Below are positions 1 through 4,865 of a DNA stretch of 5,294 bases, one piece after another (position 1 is the stretch's first letter; every line of letters begins with the position of its first letter). The position numbers were made by a program, and so were the translations under genes. The notes below the pieces were generated by a model. The model was not told the origin of the DNA. It saw only the letters and a list, made by a program, of their open reading frames with translations, and did no database searches. This stretch comes from Devosia sp. (GTDB taxonomy: Bacteria; Pseudomonadota; Alphaproteobacteria; Rhizobiales; Devosiaceae). The DNA lies in NCBI GenBank assembly GCA_028290245.1, contig JAQGKG010000147.1, positions 1-5,294 of the forward strand. Reading direction: 5' to 3'.

Positions 1-2
1 CC

Positions 3-1169
3 TTTTCTCGCCGTGCCGCCAGCGAGATGAGCCGTCGCGTCGAGCGCATCGCGACGCGCGTCATGGGCACCTCTTCGGGGGCGGTGACCGATGCGCTGAG
101 CTGGGCCGGGACGTTCCATGGCAACGGCGCGCGGCTGCTGCGCCAGCATGCGACCCAGCTCGGGCTCGATCCGGCCTTCACCATCCATGATCGCGAAGAC
201 AGCGCCGACCTGATGAACCTGGTCCGGCATGAACTCGGCCTCAGCGAAGCCAAGAGCCGTTTTCCTACAAAGGGAACCTGCCTCGCCATCTATTCGCGGG
301 TGGTCAACGCGCAGGGCGACCTCGAGGAGGTGCTGAAGAACCACTTCCCATGGTGCGCCATGTGGCCCGAGCAGTTGCGCAACCTGTTCGGCGCCTATGT
401 GGCCGCCAAGCAGAACCAGAACGTACTCGATTACGACGACCTGCTGCTCTATTGGGCCGGCATGATGGCAGAACCCGCCATTGCGGCTGAGGTTTCGGCG
501 CGGTTCGATCATGTGCTTGTCGATGAGTATCAGGACACCAACAAGCTGCAGTCGTCCGTGCTACTGGCGTTGCGGCCGGGCGGGCAGGGGCTGACCGTGG
601 TGGGTGACGACGCGCAGTCGATCTATTCGTTCCGCGCCGCGACGGTCCGCAATATTCTGGATTTCCCGGCCAGCTTCTCGCCGCCGGCCGATATCATCAC
701 GCTGGATCGCAACTATCGCTCAACCCAGCCGATCCTCGCCGCGGCCAATGCCGTGATCGATCTGGCCAGCGAGCGCTTCACTAAAAACCTGTGGACCGAG
801 CGGCTATCCGACGCCAAGCCGTTTCTCGTCACGGTGCGCGATGAAGCCGATCAGGCGCGATACGTGGTGCACAAGGTGCTCGAAGCCCGCGAGGGCGGTA
901 TGACGCTGAAAAACCAGGCGGTGCTGTTCCGCACTTCAAGCCATTCCGGGCCGCTCGAGATCGAGCTGACGCGGCGCAATATTCCGTTCGTGAAGTTTGG
1001 CGGCCTCAAATTCCTCGATGCCGCCCATATCAAGGACCTGTTGGCCATCCTGCGCTGGGTGGAAAAATCCGCGCGACCGGGTCGCCGGTTTTCGCGTGCT
1101 GCAACTGCTGCCCGGTGTCGGCCCGGCGTCAGCGGGGAGAGTGCTGGACGCCATGGCGACCGGGCCTGA
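3..1169 (+). CDS. UvrD/Rep-type ATP-dependent DNA helicase, N-terminal part (5' cut by window, 3' frameshifted)
   Basis: Superfamily 1A helicase that moves 3'-5' on DNA using ATP, probably in repair or replication-fork maintenance. The frame is open from the first bases and reads TFSRRAASEM (motif Ia) at 3-32, so the ATG at 27 is internal. The true start, Q motif and Walker A lie left of the window, roughly 60-70 residues by comparison with relatives (inferred). Visible motifs are LDYDDLLLYW near 430-460, the Walker B/DEAD-like VLVDEYQDTN from 513, VVGDDAQSIYSFR (motif III) from 597 and LDRNYRST (motif IV) from 702. Homologous sequence runs to LAILRWVE at about 1064. After that the frame gives an arginine/alanine-rich tail unlike any helicase and stops at 1169. 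The rest of the same gene continues in another frame from 1066. Family assignment is very secure; whether the gene is functional depends on the frameshift being real. It resembles the roughly 690-residue alphaproteobacterial UvrD-like helicases rather than classical UvrD, so I give no symbol. Confidence 0.9.
   Translation, partial: FSRRAASEMSRRVERIATRVMGTSSGAVTDALSWAGTFHGNGARLLRQHATQLGLDPAFTIHDREDSADLMNLVRHELGLSEAKSRFPTKGTCLAIYSRVVNAQGDLEEVLKNHFPWCAMWPEQLRNLFGAYVAAKQNQNVLDYDDLLLYWAGMMAEPAIAAEVSARFDHVLVDEYQDTNKLQSSVLLALRPGGQGLTVVGDDAQSIYSFRAATVRNILDFPASFSPPADIITLDRNYRSTQPILAAANAVIDLASERFTKNLWTERLSDAKPFLVTVRDEADQARYVVHKVLEAREGGMTLKNQAVLFRTSSHSGPLEIELTRRNIPFVKFGGLKFLDAAHIKDLLAILRWVEKSARPGRRFSRAATAARCRPGVSGESAGRHGDRA
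1063..1067 (+). other. Frameshift site: A5 run, one A more than the helicase frame needs
   Basis: The run of five A at 1063-1067 separates the two helicase reading frames. As written, the codons are GTG GAA AAA TCC GCG (V E K S A). With four A they read GTG GAA AAT CCG CGC GAC (V E N P R D), which joins smoothly to the conserved NPRDRVAGFR segment. Either a homopolymer base-call error or a real +1 insertion explains this. A5 is short for programmed transcriptional slippage, and I see no stimulatory structure. Confidence 0.88.
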
Positions 1170-1875
1170 TCCAGTATGGGCGCTCGGCGAAATCCCGACG
1201 CCGCCGCGTGCTGCCGAAGGCTGGACCGGGCTGGTGGAGATGTTCACTCAGTTGTCGCGCCGCGAAACCGCATGGCCGATTGAGCTGGGCTATGCCCGGC
1301 TGTGGTACGAGCCGCTGATGGAAGCGATCTTTGAGGACGCCATCATCCGCCAGGCCGATATTTTGCAGCTTGAGCAGATCGCTGCAGGCTATCAAAGCCG
1401 CGAGAAGTTCCTGACCGAGCTGACGCTCGATCCGCCGGACGCCACCAGCGACCAGTCGGGCGTGCCGCTGCTCGATGAGGATTACCTGATCCTCTCGACC
1501 ATCCACTCCGCCAAGGGGCAGGAGTGGAAGTCGGTGCATGTGCTCAATGTCGTGGACGGCTGCATTCCGTCCGACCTCGGCACCGGCTCGACGCATGAGC
1601 TAGAAGAGGAACGCCGGCTGCTTTACGTGGCGATGACCCGCGCCAAAGACGAGCTCAACGTCATCGTGCCGCAGCGCTTCTTCGTCACCCAACAGCACAA
1701 GCATGGTGACCGCCATCTCTACGCGCAGCGTACACGCTTCATCCCGCGTAGCATTGTGCCGCTGTTCGAGGATATCCTGTGGCCGCCGGTGACGCCCGCC
1801 TATATCGACGGCCTGTCGCCTGCGCCGGTGCGGATGGATATTGGCGCCCAGATGCGCGGCATGTGGAGTAAGTAG
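1066..1875 (+). CDS. UvrD/Rep-type ATP-dependent DNA helicase, C-terminal part after the frameshift
   Basis: This is the continuation of the helicase that starts left of the window, read one frame over. It resumes with NPRDRVAGFRVLQLLPGVGP, the expected start of the 2B subdomain with its helix-hairpin-helix-like LLPGVGP turn. Motif V (STIHSAKGQEW) begins at 1495 and is followed by VHVLNVVDGCIPSD. Motif VI (EEERRLLYVAMTRAKDEL), which carries the arginine finger, lies at about 1603-1656. The protein ends in a short tail, MRGMWSK. The ATG at 997 that opens this frame is not a real start: the residues it encodes before 1066 are out-of-frame translation of the upstream half. With one A removed, the window encodes about 623 uninterrupted helicase residues. 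On its own this piece lacks Walker A and B and could not hydrolyse ATP. The stop at 1873-1875 lies 3 bp before the stop of the convergent gene, leaving no room for a separate terminator. Confidence 0.88.
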   Translation, partial: NPRDRVAGFRVLQLLPGVGPASAGRVLDAMATGPDPVWALGEIPTPPRAAEGWTGLVEMFTQLSRRETAWPIELGYARLWYEPLMEAIFEDAIIRQADILQLEQIAAGYQSREKFLTELTLDPPDATSDQSGVPLLDEDYLILSTIHSAKGQEWKSVHVLNVVDGCIPSDLGTGSTHELEEERRLLYVAMTRAKDELNVIVPQRFFVTQQHKHGDRHLYAQRTRFIPRSIVPLFEDILWPPVTPAYIDGLSPAPVRMDIGAQMRGMWSK

Positions 1876-1878
1876 CTA

Positions 1879-2097
1879 CTAGGCGGGCTTGGCCTGATTG
1901 GGACGCCACACCGTCTCGGTCTTCAGGTCGGCGTCACGCACCACCACTTCGACCTCATTGTCATCGAGCTTGCTGGCTTCCTCGATGGCAGCGGCGACAG
2001 CTTCCTCGCGTGAGGAATAGGGTCCGATAAGATCGCCCTTGAAGCTAAAGTGCCAGGACCGATCCTGGGCCGCGACGACAAAATGTTGACTGGACAT
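1879..2097 (-). CDS. Small DUF2188-like protein (72 aa), function unknown
   Basis: This gene encodes a 72-residue acidic, soluble protein with no signal peptide or membrane segment. The pattern is HFVVAAQDRSWHFSFKG, then GPYSSREEAVAAAIEEA, then a VEVVVRDADLKTE strand and a closing WRPN. This beta-beta-alpha-beta layout, with an aromatic first strand, a Y/S-x-S-x-x-E-A helix and a final hydrophobic strand, matches the small DUF2188-type proteins common in Proteobacteria. No biochemical function is known to me. I chose the ATG at 2097 because AGAGG (complement of 2104-2108) sits 6 nt upstream, and because the longer in-frame start at 2187 would add a proline-rich leader that enters the intergenic repeat and has no SD. 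The gene converges on the helicase gene and is transcribed away from the repeat cluster. I found no confident -35/-10. Confidence 0.75.
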   Translation of the reverse strand: MSSQHFVVAAQDRSWHFSFKGDLIGPYSSREEAVAAAIEEASKLDDNEVEVVVRDADLKTETVWRPNQAKPA

Positions 2098-2185
2098 GAC
2101 GCACCTCTGCACCGGTAACGCGGGACGGGGTGGCGAGATGCGTGGGTTGGGAAATATGTAGGTTGAGCCGGCTGAATCAGTCGAC

Positions 2186-2230
2186 ACCCTCCCCTCGAGG
2201 GCAGGGTCAGGGAGGGGGGCGTTTGGCCCT
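2186..2230 (+). repeat. Palindromic intergenic repeat, unit A (+ orientation)
   Basis: The head is a 22-nt near-perfect palindrome at 2186-2207: 11-nt arms with a single mismatch, built around CCCTCGAGGG. A G-rich stretch (2208-2219) and the tail GTTTGGCCCT (2221-2230) follow. The same hairpin-head, G-rich-middle, GTTTRGCCCC-tail plan is seen in unit C in the same orientation and in unit B inverted. It looks like a REP/BIME-type element. Confidence 0.65.
2199..2219 (+). other. Canonical G-quadruplex motif within repeat unit A
   Basis: Four G-tracts of at least three (2199-2201, 2204-2206, 2210-2212, 2214-2219) are separated by loops of 2, 3 and 1 nt, fitting G3+N1-7 repeated four times. It lies about 100-120 bp upstream of the leftward DUF2188-like gene, on the strand that serves as that gene's template. 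The same bases can instead fold as the unit A hairpin, so the two structures compete. Confidence 0.55.
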
Positions 2231-2236
2231 AATACT

Positions 2237-2281
2237 GGGGCTAAACCCCACCCCCACCTAGCCTCCCCTGATGAGGGGGAG
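2237..2281 (-). repeat. Palindromic intergenic repeat, unit B (inverted)
   Basis: Read on the minus strand, this is the same element as unit C: CTCCCC stem, short loop, GGGGAG, G-rich middle and GTTTAGCCCC tail. Aligned by eye with a few gaps, about 39 of 46 positions match unit C. Units B and C form an inverted pair with about 48 nt between them, so the region could fold into one long stem or several small hairpins. Its own head hairpin pairs 2263-2268 with 2276-2281. Confidence 0.75.
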
Positions 2282-2329
2282 AAATCCGCTGGTGATTTTG
2301 GAGAGATAAAGCCACGAACTCAATTGGCT

Positions 2330-2373
2330 CCTCCCCCTATCAGGGGGAGGTTGGGTGGGGGTAGTTTAGCCCC
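2330..2373 (+). repeat. Palindromic intergenic repeat, unit C (+ orientation)
   Basis: The head hairpin is a perfect 8-bp stem, CCTCCCCC (2330-2337) with GGGGGAGG (2343-2350), around the loop TATCA. A G-rich stretch and GTTTAGCCCC (2364-2373) follow. It sits 31 bp beyond the eipA stop, so the B-C inverted pair could also end or stabilise the leftward eipA transcript, though no U-run follows the stem on that strand. The spacer at 2282-2329 and the flanks at 2098-2185 and 2374-2404 show nothing further that I can name. Confidence 0.75.
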
Positions 2374-2404
2374 GATTCGACACAAAGCATCGCCACTATT
2401 AAGA

Positions 2405-2974
2405 TCAGAAGGGATTCCAGGTGGGTTCGTTGGTGAACTTCAAATACCCGACATTGATGCCAAGGCGCGCGCCGACGCCGGAGCGGATCGGCACCATGAC
2501 GACGTTGGACCGCTTGATCACCGTCATGCCGAAGCCGCCGAGCACATAGGCCGAGCCATCGGCGCCGGCGAAGCGGCCGAGCACGTCCTGGATCTGGTTG
2601 AGGTTATACACCAGCATCATGACCTTGGAGCCGTCGCCGCCGATATCGAAGCCGATGGACGGGCCCTGCCAGTAGACGTTGAACTCACCGGCATTGCGGG
2701 TGTGCAGCACGCCTTCGCCATAGCGGGCGCCGGCAAACAGGGCGCCACCGGCATCTTCGCCAAGGATATAGCCATTGGGCAGGCCGAATTGGCTGACCGC
2801 ACGCTCGACCAGCGAGGCCAGGCCCTGCGAGGTCGAACCGAAGAAGGCGCGGCCGTCATCGACCAGTTCCTCGCCGGAAAAGCTGTCGCTGAGTGAACCC
2901 TGCGCGTAGGCCACGGGGATAGGCGCGGCAAAGGCGGTCACCAGTACAATGAGGAGGGCGAGGCGCTTGAACAT
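2405..2974 (-). CDS. eipA: EipA-like periplasmic envelope-integrity protein (DUF1134)
   Basis: This is a 189-residue exported protein. Residues 1-24 are a Sec signal peptide: MFKR, a hydrophobic core LALLIVLVTAF, and an AYA cleavage site before QG. The mature part is the DUF1134 domain, with conserved-looking stretches RAFFGSTSQGLASLVERAV, FGLPNGYILGEDAGGALFAG, RYGEGVLHTRNAG, VYWQGPSIGFDIGGDGSK, MMLVYNL and GVGARLGINVGYLKFT. In Brucella abortus the DUF1134 protein EipA is periplasmic, supports cell-envelope stress resistance and virulence, and is reported to be activated by CtrA. The length and architecture here fit that family. The start is supported by GGGAG (complement of 2981-2985) 6 nt before the ATG. 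It diverges from the YHS gene across a 106-bp region. The CtrA link matters because chpT, the CtrA phosphodonor gene, lies two genes away. Family is confident; the precise function in this organism is inferred. Confidence 0.88.
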   Translation of the reverse strand: MFKRLALLIVLVTAFAAPIPVAYAQGSLSDSFSGEELVDDGRAFFGSTSQGLASLVERAVSQFGLPNGYILGEDAGGALFAGARYGEGVLHTRNAGEFNVYWQGPSIGFDIGGDGSKVMMLVYNLNQIQDVLGRFAGADGSAYVLGGFGMTVIKRSNVVMVPIRSGVGARLGINVGYLKFTNEPTWNPF

Positions 2975-2990
2975 CTAAGTCTCCCGAGGA

Positions 2991-3019
2991 TTGACGTGCC
3001 GTCAGTACGAAGTCGTTAA
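2991..3019 (+). promoter_or_regulatory. Weak candidate promoter for the YHS gene
   Basis: TTGACG at 2991-2996 is a good -35 match. A 17-nt spacer leads to CGTTAA at 3014-3019, a poor -10. This would place transcription start about 50 nt before the ATG at 3081 and inside the dyad. Only the -35 is convincing. Confidence 0.22.
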
Positions 3020-3039
3020 GGCTTGAACCGTAACTTCGT
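3007..3039. promoter_or_regulatory. Dyad in the eipA / YHS divergent intergenic region
   Basis: Perfect 7-bp arms, ACGAAGT at 3007-3013 and ACTTCGT at 3033-3039, are continued inward by CGTT (3014-3017) and AACCG (3026-3030) with small bulges, giving about 11 pairs. The dyad centre (about 3023) is close to the midpoint (about 3027) between the two divergent start codons. That position suits an operator controlling both genes, but no regulator is identified and chance is possible. Confidence 0.35.
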
Positions 3040-3080
3040 GGCGAACATTGGTCGCGGGCGCGCCGATCATTAGGTCGATG

Positions 3081-3578
3081 ATGAAGCAAACCTCTAAACA
3101 AATCTTAACCATGCTTGCCTTTGTTTTGCCGTTTTTGGGCATGGCTGCGGCTGTCGTTCTGCCTGCGCGCGCTCAGTCCGTGGTTACGCTCTACGTCACC
3201 GACCCGCTGACCGGCGTCGGCATCTATGGCTGGGATCCAGTGAGCTACTTTACCGAGCCGGCGCCGCTGCTGGGGCGCGGCGACTATGAATATGTCTGGC
3301 AAAACGTGCCCTGGCATTTCGCCAACGAGGCTAATCGCGACATCTTCAAATCGGCGCCGGAAATCTACGTGCCGCAGTTTGGCGGGCATGGTGCGATGGG
3401 CGTGGCGCGTGGCTACGTCTCGGATAGCGACCCCAAGATGTACACCGTGTTCAAGCAGCGGGTTTACCTGTTCTACTCGGCCTCAGGCCGCGAGGCGTTC
3501 GCCCTCGCCCCCGATGAAGCGGCGATGGCGGCCGAGGCGAACTGGACTAACCTCTCCAAAAACCTCTCGATCAACTAG
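3081..3578 (+). CDS. Secreted YHS-domain protein lacking the usual cysteine
   Basis: This is a 165-residue exported protein. Residues 1-31 form a signal peptide: a basic start MKQTSKQ, a long hydrophobic core, and ARA before QS. The mature part follows the YHS-domain pattern: IYGWDPVSYF (residues 48-57), VPWHFANEANRDIF (76-89), EIYVPQFGG (94-102), ARGYVSDSDPKMYTVFKQRVYLFYS, then a C-terminal helix. Many exported YHS proteins have GGYCA at the fourth element, a likely metal- or redox-active position. Here the text is GGHGAMG, with Gly104 (GGT) where Cys would sit, so a Cys-dependent role is unlikely. I chose ATG 3081 over ATG 3078 and the TTG at 3048 because AGG (3072-3074) is 6 nt upstream of 3081. 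It lies between eipA and chpT, 100 bp from the latter. Molecular function is unknown; heavy-metal or envelope roles are only suggested by the family. Confidence 0.8.
   Translation: MKQTSKQILTMLAFVLPFLGMAAAVVLPARAQSVVTLYVTDPLTGVGIYGWDPVSYFTEPAPLLGRGDYEYVWQNVPWHFANEANRDIFKSAPEIYVPQFGGHGAMGVARGYVSDSDPKMYTVFKQRVYLFYSASGREAFALAPDEAAMAAEANWTNLSKNLSIN
3094..3112 (+). promoter_or_regulatory. Near-match to a CtrA binding site
   Basis: The bases read CTAA-N7-TTAACCAT. The full CtrA box is TTAA-N7-TTAA and the half-site is TTAACCAT, so only the first base differs. It lies just inside the 5' end of the YHS gene and about 120 bp upstream of the eipA start, on an A-rich codon stretch. The position is unusual for activating the YHS gene, but CtrA can bind at such sites. 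Given the neighbouring chpT and eipA it is worth recording; binding is not shown. Confidence 0.3.
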
Positions 3579-3585
3579 GTTTTTG
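3557..3585 (+). terminator. Possible weak intrinsic terminator overlapping the YHS stop
   Basis: CAAAAACCT (3557-3565) pairs perfectly with AGGTTTTTG (3577-3585) around an 11-nt loop that includes most of the last codons; the stop TAG is at 3576-3578. The T-tract forms part of the stem, with only three G:C pairs, so the hairpin is weak. It could end the YHS transcript, in which case chpT would need its own promoter in 3586-3678, where I see no convincing one. Confidence 0.35.
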
Positions 3586-3678
3586 CGCCGGGCAGAGCGA
3601 GAAATGCCCCAACTTCATGTCCAATTTACCGTCCAGCCCGTAATGTCAGCAGAATTGATTCTTACGGAGAGTGTGGAC

Positions 3679-4371
3679 ATGGACATCATCGAGCTCAAGG
3701 CAACCGACCTCGCGGCCATGCTGTGTTCCAGGGTCTGCCACGACCTGATCAACCCCATTGGAGCGATCGGCAACGGTCTTGAAGTGCTGGCCGACCCCAA
3801 TCAGGGCGAAATGGCCGAAGGCGCGCGCGACCTGATCACCAGCGCCGCCCGCCAGAGCCGCGCCAAGCTCGAGTTTGCCCGCCTCGCCTATGGCGCGTCG
3901 TCGACGGCAGGCACCGATATCGACACCCGCGAATGCGAGCGCGTCGCACGCATCCAGTTCGAAATCGAAAAGGCCGACCTCGAATGGAACGTGCCGCTGA
4001 TACTTTTGCCCAAGCACAAGGCCAAGCTGTTCATGAACCTGCTGCTGATCGCCGCCATGTCGGTGCCGCGCGGTGGTCACGTCACAGCGGCGATCCTCGG
4101 CGATGCCGGCAATGAGCGTTTCGAGTTCACCTCCAAAAGCGATCCCGAGAAGCGCCAGAAGACCCTGATCCCATCCGGCGCTGCTGGCCTGCTGGCCGGC
4201 ACACCGGACGAGGGCTTCGTCGACGCACGGGGCATCCAGCCGTTCTATACTGGCCTGCTCGCCCGCATGACCGACATGGAAGTCAACATCGGCATCGAGA
4301 GCGATATGTTCTTCCTGACCGCGACGCCCAAGGCCAAGGACGAGACGGCTCTGGAAACGCCATCGGCGTGA
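3679..4371 (+). CDS. chpT: Histidine phosphotransferase ChpT
   Basis: ChpT is the cytoplasmic dimeric phosphotransferase that carries phosphate from the hybrid kinase CckA to the receivers CtrA and CpdR, controlling the alphaproteobacterial cell cycle. The 230-residue product begins with DLAAMLCSRVCHDLINPIGA. His21 in the CHDLINP motif is the expected phosphorylated histidine of the DHp-like helical hairpin (about residues 8-75, including the second helix around QSRAKLEFARLAYG). A degenerate kinase-like second domain follows, with LFMNLLLIAAMSVPRGGHVTAAI in place of a working N-box and GIQPFYTGLLARMTDMEVNI near the end. No ATP-binding G-boxes are seen, as expected for ChpT. ATG 3679 is chosen because GGAG (3666-3669) lies 9 nt upstream; in-frame ATGs at 3604 and 3643 lack comparable support. 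It follows the YHS gene by 100 bp and precedes a CheY-like receiver by 99 bp. Assignment is strong. Confidence 0.92.
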   Translation: MDIIELKATDLAAMLCSRVCHDLINPIGAIGNGLEVLADPNQGEMAEGARDLITSAARQSRAKLEFARLAYGASSTAGTDIDTRECERVARIQFEIEKADLEWNVPLILLPKHKAKLFMNLLLIAAMSVPRGGHVTAAILGDAGNERFEFTSKSDPEKRQKTLIPSGAAGLLAGTPDEGFVDARGIQPFYTGLLARMTDMEVNIGIESDMFFLTATPKAKDETALETPSA

Positions 4372-4382
4372 CGCGTCGACGC
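4370..4382. other. Overlapping palindromes at the chpT stop
   Basis: GACGCGTC (4370-4377) and GCGTCGACGC (4373-4382) are perfect palindromes overlapping the chpT stop codon. GACGCGTC occurs again at 4439-4446, 69 bp on, just before the receiver gene. No T-run follows, so this is not a standard terminator. It may be a coincidence of GC-rich sequence. Confidence 0.25.
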
Positions 4383-4421
4383 TCGAAATGCTAGCAGTGT
4401 GCTAACCAATTCCTAGGATGT

Positions 4422-4441
4422 GTCCCTCATGATCGAGGGAC
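4422..4441 (+). promoter_or_regulatory. Hairpin in the leader of the receiver gene
   Basis: GTCCCTC (4422-4428) pairs perfectly with GAGGGAC (4435-4441) around the 6-nt loop ATGATC, and G:U and G:C pairs can extend the base. It ends 14 nt before the GGAG that serves the ATG at 4471. It could be an operator or an RNA leader structure. No T-run follows, so termination is unlikely. Confidence 0.35.
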
Positions 4442-4470
4442 GCGTCAGCCTCTGCGGAGCCACCACGGCC

Positions 4471-4839
4471 ATGAAATCCTGTCTCATCGTCGATGACTCG
4501 AGTGTGGTGCGTAAAGTCGCGCGCCGCATCCTCGAAGACATGGACTACATCGTCGATGAAGCCGAAGACGGGCAGGACGCCTTCGACAAATGTCGTGAGG
4601 AAATGCCCGACGCCATCCTGCTCGATTGGAACATGCCGATCATGAGCGGGCTAGAATTCCTAAAGCTGCTAAGGGCTTACGTCGGTGGCGACAAGCCGCA
4701 CATCGTGTTCTGCACGGTCGAGAACGACATCGGCGCCATAGCCATGGCGCTCAAGGCCGGCGCCAGCGACTACATGATGAAGCCGTTCGACCGCACCATT
4801 CTCGAAAACAAATTCGAAATGCGCGACCGCGCCGCCTAG
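4471..4839 (+). CDS. Stand-alone CheY-like receiver (single-domain response regulator)
   Basis: This gene encodes a 122-residue cytoplasmic receiver with no output domain. The full receiver set is present: acidic pair Asp8-Asp9 in LIVDDSS, phosphoacceptor Asp52 in LLDWNMPIMSG, Thr82 in FCTVEND, and Lys104 in YMMKPFD. It therefore should be phosphorylated and act through protein-protein contact or as a phosphate sink, like CheY, DivK or CpdR. It is not DivK or CpdR by its motifs; FCTVENDIGAIAMALKAGASDYMMKPF fits a CheY-like group of Alphaproteobacteria. ATG 4471 is preferred (GGAG at 4456-4459, 11 nt upstream). The in-frame GTG at 4420 would add 17 residues unrelated to receivers and would cover the hairpin. 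It is directly downstream of chpT, which makes ChpT a reasonable phosphodonor candidate, but this is inference. DUF2256 follows after 26 bp, so the two are probably cotranscribed. Confidence 0.87.
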   Translation: MKSCLIVDDSSVVRKVARRILEDMDYIVDEAEDGQDAFDKCREEMPDAILLDWNMPIMSGLEFLKLLRAYVGGDKPHIVFCTVENDIGAIAMALKAGASDYMMKPFDRTILENKFEMRDRAA

Positions 4840-4865
4840 CCTGCTGTGCGACAGGACAAGACCAA

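Noticed and set aside
2098..2187. Longer start at 2187 for the DUF2188-like gene
   Set aside because: The added 30 residues are proline-rich, reach into the repeat and lack an SD, whereas 2097 has AGAGG at ideal spacing.
2324..2896. Long open frame on the plus strand opposite eipA (190 codons)
   Set aside because: It begins in the repeat cluster, lacks an SD and its product is an Ala/Asp/Gly-rich composition typical of antisense frames in GC-rich DNA; the opposite strand encodes a recognisable signal peptide and DUF1134 domain.
3048..3080. TTG start at 3048 for the YHS gene
   Set aside because: No SD, and it would place eleven extra residues before an otherwise normal signal peptide beginning at 3081.
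3657..3661. GANTC (CcrM-type methylation) site 18 bp before the chpT start
   Set aside because: One GANTC is expected about every 256 bp by chance, and others occur at 2374-2378 and 2413-2417; a single site is not evidence of methylation control.
3286..3678. 393-nt in-frame upstream extension of chpT
   Set aside because: It overlaps the YHS gene in another frame and translates to Arg/Ser/Pro-rich shadow sequence; ATG 3679 with GGAG 9 nt upstream fits the ChpT N-terminus.
4391..4405. CTAG-N7-CTAA as a CtrA box upstream of the receiver gene
   Set aside because: The spacing is right but three of eight key bases differ from TTAA-N7-TTAA, too weak to call.
4626..4865. Upstream extension of the DUF2256 frame across the receiver gene
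   Set aside because: The extension is His/Arg-rich out-of-frame translation of the receiver; the 47-residue form from 4866 has a proper SD and the normal family length.
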